Part shown: positions 1-9,873 of the stretch, piece by piece
Layout of the letters: every line of letters starts with the position of its first letter
Position numbering within the stretch: the stretch's first letter is position 1
Made by a program: the position numbers and the translations under genes
The notes under the pieces: generated by a model
What the model saw: only the letters and a program-made list of their open reading frames with translations
The model's database searches: none
What the model was told of the DNA's origin: nothing
DNA from: Planctomycetota bacterium
GTDB taxonomy: Bacteria; Planctomycetota; Planctomycetia; Planctomycetales; Planctomycetaceae
Assembly: GCA_018242525.1 (NCBI GenBank)
Contig: JAFEBS010000015.1
Location: forward strand, 61,203-125,202
DNA: 64,000 nucleotides
Direction of reading: 5' to 3'

Positions 1-92
1 TCAAACCTTGAACAACATTCCTGCCGACAGGGTCCTGCGTGTCGTTGAGGGACAGCCCTGATGGTGACGATTTGAAGAGATGCTGGATTCTT

Positions 93-1307
93 ATGACTTC
101 CCATCGGCGCTTCATTCTGATCGCTGCCTTGACCGTTGCATTTGTCGCTGCGCTCGGTTCACCGGTTGCCTGGCGACGCTGGAACGATCATCGGCGGAGC
201 CAGCTCACCAGACTGTGTCGGACTGCTCGTCAGAGCCAGCGATGGGAGGATTTGCAGGACCTGGCTGATGACTGGACTCGATGGGATCCGCAGAACGGCG
301 ACGCCTGGATGCAGCGCGGCATTGCCGCCAGCGCCCGGCAGGCATGGGGGGACGCTGCGGAATCCTTCTGGCGCATTCCCGACTCAGATCCGCAGGCGAT
401 TCCTGCCATGATCGAACTCTCCAAACTCGCCTTTACACATCTCAATGATCCGCTGAAAGGCGTTGAAGCGTGCGAGCGAATCCTGAGGATCGACCCGCGT
501 ACCCCCGGCGCTCGACAACAACTGATCTGGTTCTATGCGATGACACTGCAAAGGGCAAAACTGTTGCAGCAAATCCGTGAGGCCATCGAGTTGCAAAGTG
601 AACCACGCGAAGCCTACGTCTATTATTTTCTATTATACTCGCTGAGATCCCAGGATGCCGTCGATCTGAATACGCGCTGGTTGCAGGCGACGCCAGACTC
701 GGAACTGTTTCTGGTTGCGCGTGTGATCAATCAGCCGGACCCGCAATCCGAGTCCCCCGAAACGCCCGCCACATTGCCGGCAGCGACGGAAAGTCGCGGC
801 GAACTGTCGACAAAATCAAAACTGGATCAGGTTCAGGAACTCGTGATTCGATTCCCGCACAACCTGGAATTGATCGCCTATCAGGCCGAGGAACGCCTGA
901 CAAACGGCGACGTCTCAGCGGCTGCTGCGATCCTGAAAAACGCACCCGAATCAGCCGCGCAGGATGGTCGTTTCTGGCGTTTCAAGGGCTGGCTTCACGA
1001 GTCCAATAATGAACTGGATGCAGCGGTTGCGGCCTATCGAAGAGCGCTGGAACTGCACCCGGTTGACTGGAATGCCATGAACCGTCTGGCCATCGTCGAG
1101 CGTCGGCGACAGAACCTTTCTGAAGTTGAGAAATTGACGAATCTCGTCGAGCGTGAAAACGAAGCTCGAAAAAACCTGCGGCAACAAAAGGTGGAAACAC
1201 CATCCCTCCAGATCCTGCAGGAACTGGCCGGACTGTTTCGTGACTGCGGAAACCAGGAGTTCGCAGTTGCTCTCGAACGACGATTGACCGGGACACGAAG
1301 ACGCTAA
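93..1307 (+). CDS. TPR-repeat protein with N-terminal membrane anchor
   Basis: A 404-residue protein with one hydrophobic segment at about residues 7-24, followed by helical tetratricopeptide-like repeats. The clearest repeats are near residues 55-110 (a WxxLxxLxxDW...DPxxGDAW pattern) and 295-345 (FWRFKGWLHE, then LDAAVAAYRRALELHP). A Pro/Glu-rich linker at about 220-245 separates two repeat blocks. TPR proteins are scaffolds, so a protein-binding role on the periplasmic side is inferred only from this fold. An in-frame GTG at 39 would add 18 residues. I prefer the ATG at 93 because it sits directly before the hydrophobic segment, although neither start has a strong ribosome binding site. 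The neighbours do not suggest a pathway. Confidence 0.75.
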   Translation: MTSHRRFILIAALTVAFVAALGSPVAWRRWNDHRRSQLTRLCRTARQSQRWEDLQDLADDWTRWDPQNGDAWMQRGIAASARQAWGDAAESFWRIPDSDPQAIPAMIELSKLAFTHLNDPLKGVEACERILRIDPRTPGARQQLIWFYAMTLQRAKLLQQIREAIELQSEPREAYVYYFLLYSLRSQDAVDLNTRWLQATPDSELFLVARVINQPDPQSESPETPATLPAATESRGELSTKSKLDQVQELVIRFPHNLELIAYQAEERLTNGDVSAAAAILKNAPESAAQDGRFWRFKGWLHESNNELDAAVAAYRRALELHPVDWNAMNRLAIVERRRQNLSEVEKLTNLVERENEARKNLRQQKVETPSLQILQELAGLFRDCGNQEFAVALERRLTGTRRR

Positions 1308-1354
1308 CGCTTCAGATCGCGTCTGAATTCGACAATGCAAGTGCCGATGGGCAA

Positions 1355-1966
1355 TTAACTGGGCAACAAGGCAGCCAGGTCGGCATGCGGACGAGCAATC
1401 ACGTCGGCCAGGATCAACTTGCCGCCGAGTCGTTCGACCGTTTGGCGGCCAACCTCGATGGCAGTTTGAACAGCAGCAACATCACCACGAATCATGATCG
1501 TTACATAGGCCGCGCCGATCTTTTCCTTGCCGGCCAGCGTCACATTGGACGACTTCAGCATGTCATCCGTGGCGTGCAGGGCGGCGACAAGACCTTGAGT
1601 TTCCAGCAATCCGAGGGCGTTGGTCGTGCTCATGACGTTCTCTTTGGGAATTCGCGAATCGTAAACACCAAGCAGGGGACTAAAAGCAGGCTTTGAATCG
1701 GCCAGCTTACGAGTTTCTTCCAGGGGAGCGGCCATCACCGAGAACATGGCCGAACTGCCCATGCGTTGAGCCAGTTCCATGCCGTGTTCCGCCGCCGCTT
1801 GAACATCGGCAACCGAACCGACCAGTTTCAGGCACTGGGCGGCTCCATCGGTGCTTTCAATGCCGATGATGCGGATGTTGGCCATCTTGGAGCAGGCATC
1901 GGCGACGATAAACGACGGCGCAAGATTGCTCACTTCCAACAACGCCAGACTCAACGAGTCACTCAT
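1355..1966 (-). CDS. Bacterial microcompartment shell protein, tandem BMC domain (BMC-T)
   Basis: A 203-residue protein with two consecutive BMC folds. The first covers about residues 1-95 (SLALLEVSNLAPSFIVADAC, then GSVADVQAAAEHGMELAQ). The second covers about 110-200 (ALGLLETQGLVAALHATDDM, then RGDVAAVQTAIEVGRQTVERLGG). Tandem-BMC proteins form pseudohexameric trimers that tile the shell of proteinaceous organelles. Planctomycetes are known to use such shells for fucose and rhamnose breakdown, but no aldolase, aldehyde dehydrogenase or other shell gene is visible nearby, so this one looks detached from such an operon. Two adjacent ATG codons occur; an AAGGA sequence sits 6 bases before the second, at 1966, so that start is preferred. 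Confidence 0.85.
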   Translation of the reverse strand: MSDSLSLALLEVSNLAPSFIVADACSKMANIRIIGIESTDGAAQCLKLVGSVADVQAAAEHGMELAQRMGSSAMFSVMAAPLEETRKLADSKPAFSPLLGVYDSRIPKENVMSTTNALGLLETQGLVAALHATDDMLKSSNVTLAGKEKIGAAYVTIMIRGDVAAVQTAIEVGRQTVERLGGKLILADVIARPHADLAALLPS

Positions 1967-1969
1967 CAT

Positions 1970-2636
1970 CGATCCTTCCGCCTGTCGCGGTGCAGGGTAG
2001 CGGGGACGAAGGGCTTTGCATGCAGCCCTACTGCAAAACAGCGGTCATCCGAAAGAAGTCACCAGCTACTGATCGACTTAGACGGTCCCGTTTGTTGACT
2101 CTACACCGGCCTCCCCGTCCTGACAGGGTTCAGATGTTGCCAACGGAGATCATTTTGAGGTTCCGGGGTGACTGGGTCAACTTTGACGGCAGGGTGAATT
2201 CCTGGCAGGGGCAAACATTGATGCGGGCTCTGCAATCGGTTCAATCCGCAGAATCGGAGCAACTGCACTTCGTTCCAGGCAACTTCAGCGGCTTTGTCCG
2301 CCAAATGGGGTCTGACCCCCTCCCAATGTGGTTCCTATTCAAATCAGGTACCTGTGGCTGGGGTCTGACCCCATTTTGTTGGGCACAGCCAGGTTCCGCG
2401 ACTTTTTCAGGTTTGAATGGCAGATTCAGGTGTCTGGTTCGTTGCCGATTTGACGCATCGTCAACATGACGTAGGTTGGATGCGTAGAACCATCGAAGTC
2501 GCAGTGCGGTGTGGACACCGACTGCCACGAATGAATGTGGGCCCTTCAGGACCAGCCAGAAGGCATCGCACAAATTGGGTGAATCCCATCCTTGTCACGA
2601 TCGCAGTACTGTCCGGACCTGGAAGAGAAGAGCGAA
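1970..2636. other. Gene-poor stretch with two GGGGTC-T-GACCCC palindromes
   Basis: About 670 bases with no convincing gene; the short reading frames here have no recognisable protein features. The stretch carries two copies of an interrupted palindrome, GGGGTC-T-GACCCC, at 2307-2319 and 2360-2372. They are probably dispersed intergenic repeats. The promoter of the sensor gene at 2637 should lie at the right end, but I see no clear -10/-35 pair. Confidence 0.45.
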
Positions 2637-4799
2637 ATGAGTGTCGTAGCGGAATTTCCGATCAGCGGAGTCACCCCGGCTCCCCCATGGCGACCGAGCC
2701 CGGCACGTGCCGACGGAGAGGTTCGGACTTCGCGCACGCATTCATCGGAATCGTCTCGAGCCCTGCTGAACCTGCTGAAGATTTCGCAAACCGCCGCCCG
2801 TGAAATGACGGATGCCACGGCCGATTCGGCGTTTACCGGAGTCATCAGCAAGGGTGTGCTGCGATCGCTGCTGGGAACCCTGCATCATCGGCACATGGCG
2901 ACCATGCAGCACAGCCGCCGCGTGGCCCTGGTGGCGTTCGGGCTGGCAAGCCATCTGGGCTGGGACGGCAAACAACTGCGAATTCTGGAAGTGGCCGGGT
3001 TGTTGCACGATATCGGAAAAATTGGCGTCCCCGACACCGTCCTGGAAAAGCCCGGAAGACTCAGCCCTGAAGAAATTGAACTCATCACCCTGCACAACAA
3101 TGTCGGGTTCGACATCTTGCAGGCATGCCGAGTCGATCGACAGGTGCAGGAAGTAATCAGCCAGACCCAGGATGTCTATTGCCCAGATCTGGAATCTGCA
3201 GAAAACCTGCGCGGTCATGAATTACACATGGGAGCCCGGATCCTGGCGATCGCCGACGCCTACGATTCATTGGCGACCGAACAACCTCATCGCCACGCCA
3301 AAGGACACGCGGAAATCATGGCGGTCCTGCAGGAAGGGTCAGGAACGCAATTCGACGCCAATGTCGTCAGTGCCCTGGACCGGTGGGTCAATCAAGAAGG
3401 TCTCCCACCGGCGGCATCCAACGAGAACAGCCAGAATCCTGCACCTTCGCCGTGTCCGATCGATGATCGCGAAGCGGATACCATCGGTCAGATCTTCTCC
3501 CACCTGCATACTCTGGAACGGTTGTATGACGGTTTTCATCTTGTGGATACCGATGGTCGAATCCTGATCTGGAATCGACGGGCAGAACTCCTGTTGGGAC
3601 GTACGGCCGAACAGATGCTCGGTCAGCGCTGGTCCTGCGAGCTGCTCGGTTATCGTCACCTGGACGATCGACCGATGGTGGCCTCCGAATCTCCCATGCT
3701 GAAGGCGATCGAAACAGGTAAGACGTCACTGCTGCCGCTGCTGGCCACACACAAGAATGGCCAGAAAATTCAAATCGAATTGCAGGCTGCCCCATTGTTT
3801 GATGAACAGGGACGTTTGCAGGGAGTCGCGGAATTCTACCGGGATCTGTCACGGAACACCGGCAAGCAGTCACACAACTTCCGTGATCTGAAACTGGCCG
3901 CCACGCGCGATGCGTTGACGAACGTCGCCAATCGTCGCGAGTTGGAAAACCAACTGGTCGCCATGATTGAGGAATTCAACGCGAAACGTCGCGAAACCTT
4001 CAGCGTTATTTTTGCCGACGCCGACCATTTCAAGCGGGTCAACGATACATTTGGCCATGGCGTCGGAGATCAGGTCTTGATTGATCTGGCACGACTATTG
4101 ACTCAGGAAACATATTCGGGAGAACTCGTCGGCCGTTACGGGGGCGAGGAATTTGTCGTCCTGTGTCCGGACACCGATCTGGAACAGGCTGTCCGTCGCG
4201 CCGAACGGCTGCGTACCACCCTGCGGAAATCCAAGATCGGTGGGCTTGATCGACTGCGCGTCACCGCTTCGTTCGGTGTGGCCCAGGCAGAACCGGGCGA
4301 AACGGTTGACAGCCTGCTGCGTCGAGCCGACAAGGCCCTGTACAAGGCGAAGGGAGAGGGACGCGATCGGACATGCTCGTATACGACTGCCGATCTCCTG
4401 AATTCCGATACCACGGTGAATTTGTCCTCGGTCATGGAGCCGTTCCTGTACCAGAGCAGGTTCACTGCTGTCGTCGCTGCGGACATGATCACGTATAAAC
4501 TGGGAGGATTCGTTAACGATCACCACGCCCGATTGACAACAGTGACATCGGAACAGGTGGTCATGACCATTGGCAAAACCGGCCTGCTGGCATCGTTGAA
4601 TCCGTTCATCCGGGAAACCCCCGTGGAACTCGATCTGACCATGGACGGATTGTCGGATGCCCTCGCGAAACGAGGTGTTCCCCGCATCCAGTTCACGGTT
4701 TCCATCCGTCCGCTTCGTTCGGTCCGCAGTTCTACGGCCTTTCACGAACGGGCTGGCCTGTTGACGGCGGATCTCAAGCGGTATTTCGTGGCCGACTGA
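2637..4799 (+). CDS. HD-GYP-like / PAS / GGDEF signalling protein
   Basis: A 720-residue cytoplasmic regulator. An HD-GYP-like domain at about residues 70-270 has HSRRVALVAF, then LLHDIGKIGVPD with the catalytic His-Asp, and a later ARILAIADAYDSL helix. A PAS domain at about 300-410 includes GFHLVDTDGRILIWN and a PAC-like end. A GGDEF domain follows at about 425-590, with DALTNVANRREL, the metal-binding DADHFKRVND and an intact active-site GGEEF near residue 500. The roughly 120-residue tail is unrecognised. The GGEEF loop predicts diguanylate cyclase activity making cyclic di-GMP. The HD domain lacks the HHE...GYP segment normally needed for phosphodiesterase activity, so it may be only regulatory. 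Start chosen at the ATG after GAAGAG; an in-frame upstream start at 2592 is possible. Confidence 0.87.
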   Translation: MSVVAEFPISGVTPAPPWRPSPARADGEVRTSRTHSSESSRALLNLLKISQTAAREMTDATADSAFTGVISKGVLRSLLGTLHHRHMATMQHSRRVALVAFGLASHLGWDGKQLRILEVAGLLHDIGKIGVPDTVLEKPGRLSPEEIELITLHNNVGFDILQACRVDRQVQEVISQTQDVYCPDLESAENLRGHELHMGARILAIADAYDSLATEQPHRHAKGHAEIMAVLQEGSGTQFDANVVSALDRWVNQEGLPPAASNENSQNPAPSPCPIDDREADTIGQIFSHLHTLERLYDGFHLVDTDGRILIWNRRAELLLGRTAEQMLGQRWSCELLGYRHLDDRPMVASESPMLKAIETGKTSLLPLLATHKNGQKIQIELQAAPLFDEQGRLQGVAEFYRDLSRNTGKQSHNFRDLKLAATRDALTNVANRRELENQLVAMIEEFNAKRRETFSVIFADADHFKRVNDTFGHGVGDQVLIDLARLLTQETYSGELVGRYGGEEFVVLCPDTDLEQAVRRAERLRTTLRKSKIGGLDRLRVTASFGVAQAEPGETVDSLLRRADKALYKAKGEGRDRTCSYTTADLLNSDTTVNLSSVMEPFLYQSRFTAVVAADMITYKLGGFVNDHHARLTTVTSEQVVMTIGKTGLLASLNPFIRETPVELDLTMDGLSDALAKRGVPRIQFTVSIRPLRSVRSSTAFHERAGLLTADLKRYFVAD

Positions 4800-4945
4800 T
4801 GACGGATTGCGACGCGCCACGCTGCCCATGTCACCGCCTGTTCCCCCGACGGCTGATTCCCGGACCATTTTCCAGCAGGAATTCGTCCGAACCTTGAACG
4901 AAACGCCGCGATGCTTCATCCTGCAGCTTCTGCAGGTGGAAAACG

Positions 4946-7612
4946 GTGACTTTGTGGGATCGAATCGTGTCGCTTGATACGCGCTATAAGATTCTGGAAA
5001 AAATCGGTTCGGGCAGCTTCGCAACCGTGTATCGGGCTCGGGATACGGAACTGGGGCGCGAAGTTGCCATCAAGCAGTTACATCAGGAATTTGTCGACGA
5101 TCCCCAGCGCATGGAGCGGTTCTGGCAGGAAGCCCAGTTACTGGCTTCGCTGCAACATCCCAACATCGTCACGATTTTTGACATCGTCCGCGAACGGGGG
5201 TGGCTGGTTCTGGAACTGATGCAGGGGAGCCTGGCCGAACGACTGGCTGGTCGACAAATCGATCTGCGAGCCCTGCGGGCCACCCTGGCACATGTCTTGC
5301 GAGCCCTGAAGTATCTGCACGCGCAGGGAATTATCCACGGCGACATCAAGCCGGGCAACCTGATGATCGATTCCAGGCGACGGGTCAAGCTGGGCGATTT
5401 TGGCCTGGCCTGCCGTGTCGCCACTGTTGACGGCAGCCTGCTGAAGGGGACCACAAAATACATGGCCCCGGAAACGGTCTCGGATGATTTTGGCGAGGTC
5501 GGCCCGGCCAGCGATTTGTATTCCCTTGGTTTTTCCGCCTACGATCTGATGTGCGGTCCGAACTTCGAGGAACTCTTCCCTGGCCTGAACGCCAGGGGAC
5601 GCAATCAGCAGGTCGCATGGATGATGTGGCATGCGGCTCCGGATCGGCGGTTGCCGGAAATCGGTCGCGTCCTGGAAGGCGTGCCGCCGGACCTCGCCAA
5701 GGTCGTCCAGAAGCTGACTCAGAAGGAACAGGATCAGCGCTACAAGACTGCCGACGAAGCTCTGTCGGACCTGCAGATCGACTTGAAACTGGTGGGTGGA
5801 CAATCTGGCACCGAAATGGTGACGGACGCTCCCGCCGACGACGGCAAACGTCGCACGCTGATCGCCGCCGGTGCCCTCGGCTTTTCGGTCTTGATGAGTG
5901 TTGCGCTGTTGTTCTGGCCCGGTGGAGGTCATGGTCCAGCCCAGATACAAAAACTGCGGGGTCTGATCCATGAAGTTTTGGACGACAAAAACGAATTCAT
6001 TGTCCAGGACTTGAACACGGGAGCACTGGAACCGTTCAGGGTTCCGCGCAAGCAGCGGATCTTCCTGCGGAACGAAAAGAAGAACATCCTGCTGCGAGAG
6101 TTGAAGCCGGGTGATCACGTGGAAATGGATGTCGACAAGGTTCAACGCGATCTGGTCGTCAACATGTTTGTGGATCGCCCTGTGCATACGCACGGAACGC
6201 TCAAAGAATTGATGCTGAACGAATCGCGACTGGTCCTGACGATGGAAGAGGGGAACACCCGCGATGACCTGCCGGTTCGCGTTCCTGAAAGCGCGACGCT
6301 GAAGCTGAATGGCCAGACGATCAAGCTGCGCGATCTGCAACAGGGTGACCGGTTGGAGATCACACACCTGTCCGAACCGGGCGAGAACCGGGGACAAGTC
6401 CTGAACACGTTGCTGGCACGGCGCACGGTGACCACGGTGGGTTCGGTTGCGGGCTATGATGCGGACAAGGCCATTCTTTCCGTCCAGATCGGGCAGGGAA
6501 CAACCGCAGGATCGTTGAAGTTGCCCGTGGCTGCCGACTGCACTGTGACGGTCAACGGCAATTCCAAACACGAAAACCAGATCCTGACTGCGGCCGATCT
6601 CAAGCCAGGTGACCGGGTTTCCCTGCAGCATGACACCGAGATTACCGAAATCGCAGCCACGCGCAGCCTGCAATTCGATGGCGCTGTCCAGTCACTGGAT
6701 GTCGATGGCGAGTTGTTGACCGTGTCGCTGTCCAACGGCGAGCGACACACGCTGATTGTCGGGCCCAAATGCGAAGTCACCCTGGCACTGGACAAGGTCA
6801 ATCTGGGTGACCTGAGGCCCTATGACAATGTGCGGGTCGCGTATTCGGAATCTGCTGAAGGAGCCTTGTCCGCCTCGACGGTCGATGCACGACGTCCCGT
6901 GAAATCGGATCGCTGGACGGTGATCCTGGGGACTCAGTCCTATACAGATCCGACGCTCTCGCCACTCAAGTCGGCCCTGCTGGATGCCCGGTTGGTACAC
7001 AGTCGGTTGTTGTCTCGATACGCGGTGTCCGACCAGCGTGGCAGCCTCGTGGCCGATGGGACGTTGAAGGATTGGCAGCGTCAGTTGACGGAAGCACTCA
7101 CCAGCGCCGTGCCTCAGACCCAGGTGCTGATTTATGTGACAGGACACGCGTACCAGGCGGACGACAAGACCGTCTACCTGGCGCCGAAGGATTTTCGGTT
7201 TGACAACATGGCCGCCACCGGGCTTTCCCTCGACTGGCTCGCCGAAAAATTGAACGAATGTCCTTCGCAAGACAAACTGCTTATCCTGGATGTCAGCGCT
7301 GCCGGAACAGGAAAGGACTTGAAACGTCAATTGGCGGGGAAGGCCCTGCTGGCAAACCTGAAGCCGCCCCTCAAGTCGACGACTACCATCATTTCGTGCG
7401 ACGAAGGCCAGCAATCGCACGTCTGGGAGGACCAGCGACAGGGCCTGTTTGCCTGGACGTTGGCGAAAGCCATCGAAGGGGCCGCCGATACAGATCGGAA
7501 CCTGCACCTGACGCCGCAGGAATTGTTTACTTACTTGAAGCAACAGGCCGCGCTGGCTCCTGATCGTGTCTTCACCGAACAAACGCCGGTCCTGGTCGAA
7601 CCGTCACCGTGA
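4946..7612 (+). CDS. Ser/Thr protein kinase with C-terminal degenerate caspase-like domain
   Basis: An 888-residue membrane protein. A Hanks-type kinase fills about residues 14-290, with glycine loop IGSGSFATVY, VAIK lysine, HGDIKPGN catalytic loop (Gly in place of the usual Arg, as in RD-minus kinases), DFGLA and APE motifs. A transmembrane helix lies at about 303-325. The extracytoplasmic part, about 330-650, contains repeated small beta domains. The last 235 residues resemble caspase-like (C14) domains: strands ending LIYVTGHAYQ and LLILDVSAAG occupy the positions of the catalytic His and Cys motifs. His734 remains, but Ser784 replaces the expected Cys, so the domain is probably inactive and perhaps ligand-binding. 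The GTG start follows AGGTGGA. The next gene starts 10 bases downstream and is probably co-transcribed. Confidence 0.85.
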   Translation: MTLWDRIVSLDTRYKILEKIGSGSFATVYRARDTELGREVAIKQLHQEFVDDPQRMERFWQEAQLLASLQHPNIVTIFDIVRERGWLVLELMQGSLAERLAGRQIDLRALRATLAHVLRALKYLHAQGIIHGDIKPGNLMIDSRRRVKLGDFGLACRVATVDGSLLKGTTKYMAPETVSDDFGEVGPASDLYSLGFSAYDLMCGPNFEELFPGLNARGRNQQVAWMMWHAAPDRRLPEIGRVLEGVPPDLAKVVQKLTQKEQDQRYKTADEALSDLQIDLKLVGGQSGTEMVTDAPADDGKRRTLIAAGALGFSVLMSVALLFWPGGGHGPAQIQKLRGLIHEVLDDKNEFIVQDLNTGALEPFRVPRKQRIFLRNEKKNILLRELKPGDHVEMDVDKVQRDLVVNMFVDRPVHTHGTLKELMLNESRLVLTMEEGNTRDDLPVRVPESATLKLNGQTIKLRDLQQGDRLEITHLSEPGENRGQVLNTLLARRTVTTVGSVAGYDADKAILSVQIGQGTTAGSLKLPVAADCTVTVNGNSKHENQILTAADLKPGDRVSLQHDTEITEIAATRSLQFDGAVQSLDVDGELLTVSLSNGERHTLIVGPKCEVTLALDKVNLGDLRPYDNVRVAYSESAEGALSASTVDARRPVKSDRWTVILGTQSYTDPTLSPLKSALLDARLVHSRLLSRYAVSDQRGSLVADGTLKDWQRQLTEALTSAVPQTQVLIYVTGHAYQADDKTVYLAPKDFRFDNMAATGLSLDWLAEKLNECPSQDKLLILDVSAAGTGKDLKRQLAGKALLANLKPPLKSTTTIISCDEGQQSHVWEDQRQGLFAWTLAKAIEGAADTDRNLHLTPQELFTYLKQQAALAPDRVFTEQTPVLVEPSP

Positions 7613-7622
7613 CTGAGGACTA

Positions 7623-9752
7623 ATGAGAATCAACGCCATGATCTCCCGCCAGATTGCCCTGACCCTGTTACTCGTCCTGCCGACGACCGTGTTTGCCGAC
7701 TTGCCGTCACCTCAATTGCATCGCATCATGCCGATTGGCATCAATGCCCCCGGCGAGGTTGAATTGAACATCGTCGGCGCGGATCTGGAAGGGGTTGATG
7801 CCCTGCTGTTTGAGCATCCCGGGTTGAAAGCCGCGTTCGTCAAAGACAAGGTGTTCAAACTGACCGTGGCGGCGGACGTCCCGGCCGGAACTTATGACGT
7901 GCGCGCGGTGGGACGATTCGGTGTCACCAATCCTCGACTGTTGTCAATCACTCACGGCCTGCAGGACGTGACTGAGGTCGAGCCGAACAACGCGGCCGAA
8001 AAGGCCCAGTCGATCACCGTCAATTCGGCTGTCGACGCTCAATCCGATGGAAACAACCAGGACCTGTATCGCGTCGCCCTCAAGCAGGGGCAGCGAGTCG
8101 TCATTGATGTTCAGTCCGCTCGACTGGATGCCGAGATGGATGCCACGCTGGTTCTGTTTGCTGCCAGCGGGCAGCAACTGGCCAGCAACAGCGACTACTA
8201 CGGCCGCGACCCCCAGATCGATTTCCAGGCCCCGGCGGACGGTGACTATCTGATCGAAGTCCGCGACTTGACCTACCGTGGTGGCTATCCGTACCGGTTG
8301 GTCGTGTCCCATCGACCGCATATCGAGAACATATTTCCCCGCGCAGTCCAGGCAGGGCAAACAGTTGAACTGGAGGTCCTCGGTCAGAATCTGGGGGCGG
8401 GCGCGCAGCCATCCGCATGGAAGCTGGGCGATCTGCCGCTGGAAATGCTGAAACTGCCGGTCACCGGTTCGACGAACATCCTGCCCACGGGAGCGTATCG
8501 GTTTCTGGAACATGCCTCGCAGCACTCGGTGCTGCCGACGGCCGCCACCTGCACGTTGGTTGGCGAACAGATCGCACCGTTGAACGCCAATCCCCAGATC
8601 CTGCTGCTGACGGATTCCCCGACCGCTGTGGAAGCGGAACCGAACGACACGAAGGAACAGGCTCAACCACTGACATTGCCGTCGATCCTGAGCGCCCGCT
8701 TTGATCGGGAACGGGATGTTGACTGGTACACGTTTGAAACGGATGACAAAGGGGGCGCCTACGGATTTGATGTCTATTGCGAACGGATCGCGGGTCGCGC
8801 CGATCCGTACCTGTCGGTGACCGACGAAAAGGGAAACGTGGCCGGGTCGCTCGACGACTTCGGCCATCGCATCGCCTCGTTCGATGGCCACCTGCGAGAT
8901 CCATCCGGCACCATCAACCTGTCCCCGAAGACGAGATATCGGGTCATGGTGAAAGACGCGTACGGGCGGGGCGGAGCGCGTTATCAGTACGTGTTGAGTG
9001 TCCGCAAACCTCAACCTGACTTCTTCGTCGCGTCCATTCAACCGGGTAACAACATGTCCGGAACCACGATCTGGCAGGGTGGTGCGGAGCAACTGGACAT
9101 CGTGGTCCATGCCAAAGACGGCTTCACAGATTCGATTCAGGTCACTGCCGAAGGTTTGCCACCGGGCCTGCATGCCGCACCGTTGACGATCAGCAACAAC
9201 CAGCGCGGCACCCTGGTGTTGTGGGCCGACGACAACGCCGCCCCCTGGACCGGCCCCGTCAAACTGTTCGCCACGGCGAAGGTCGGTGAAGTCACACGAC
9301 GACGCGAAGTTCGCGCCTTCTGCCGGGTCTACAACCAGGTCGGCAGCCGCGAAACGCGTGAACACGTCTTCGCAGTCCGCGAACGGGCACCCTTCAAACT
9401 GTGGGTCGAACCGGAACAGATCACCGTCGAAGCGGGACAAAAAGCGGACGTCAAACTGCGCCTTGTCCGCCACTGGAACGACTTCAAGAACGCAGTCGAC
9501 TTCCAACCGTTGAACTTTCCGGGCCAGTTTCAACTGGGGAACGGCAAGATTGCCGCAGACCAGACCGAGATTGCAATCTCCATGACCGTCCAGGCGGGAA
9601 CTCGTCCCGCCGACTATACACTCGTGATTCAAGGTCAGGCCCAGGTCCCCTTTAACAAAGACTCCGCGAAACCAGACAAGCCGAACACTCTGGTGTCAGC
9701 CCCCAGTTTGCCACTGACGATCACTGTGACCGAGCCACCCAAGAAACCGTGA
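7623..9752 (+). CDS. Secreted protein with PPC (pre-peptidase C-terminal) domains
   Basis: A 709-residue protein with an N-terminal signal peptide ending in VFADLP at about residue 26. Two PPC-type beta-sandwich domains are visible, each starting with the hallmark EVEPNN or EAEPND and ending with strands like DGDYLIEVRDLTYRGG and TRYRVMVKDAYGRGG, at about residues 117-230 and 335-460. An immunoglobulin-like region lies between them, and more beta-rich domains follow to the C-terminus. PPC domains are common in exported planctomycete proteins and probably bind or help export partners; no enzyme domain is visible. It starts 10 bases after the kinase stop, which suggests one operon and perhaps a partner of the kinase's outer part. 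Confidence 0.82.
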   Translation: MRINAMISRQIALTLLLVLPTTVFADLPSPQLHRIMPIGINAPGEVELNIVGADLEGVDALLFEHPGLKAAFVKDKVFKLTVAADVPAGTYDVRAVGRFGVTNPRLLSITHGLQDVTEVEPNNAAEKAQSITVNSAVDAQSDGNNQDLYRVALKQGQRVVIDVQSARLDAEMDATLVLFAASGQQLASNSDYYGRDPQIDFQAPADGDYLIEVRDLTYRGGYPYRLVVSHRPHIENIFPRAVQAGQTVELEVLGQNLGAGAQPSAWKLGDLPLEMLKLPVTGSTNILPTGAYRFLEHASQHSVLPTAATCTLVGEQIAPLNANPQILLLTDSPTAVEAEPNDTKEQAQPLTLPSILSARFDRERDVDWYTFETDDKGGAYGFDVYCERIAGRADPYLSVTDEKGNVAGSLDDFGHRIASFDGHLRDPSGTINLSPKTRYRVMVKDAYGRGGARYQYVLSVRKPQPDFFVASIQPGNNMSGTTIWQGGAEQLDIVVHAKDGFTDSIQVTAEGLPPGLHAAPLTISNNQRGTLVLWADDNAAPWTGPVKLFATAKVGEVTRRREVRAFCRVYNQVGSRETREHVFAVRERAPFKLWVEPEQITVEAGQKADVKLRLVRHWNDFKNAVDFQPLNFPGQFQLGNGKIAADQTEIAISMTVQAGTRPADYTLVIQGQAQVPFNKDSAKPDKPNTLVSAPSLPLTITVTEPPKKP

Positions 9753-9873
9753 GCGATTTGGACCAATAGTGGTGCCATGGATGGACGATGAACGGCTATC
9801 CGTTAGTTACTTCGTGGATGAGATCAGCACGAATCTGTGGTACGGACGTGGCGTTGTCGAGCGGTTGCAGAAC

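Noticed and set aside
8000..9632. Long minus-strand frame antisense to the PPC gene
   Set aside because: Composition and lack of motifs show it is a shadow of the real gene caused by high third-position GC.
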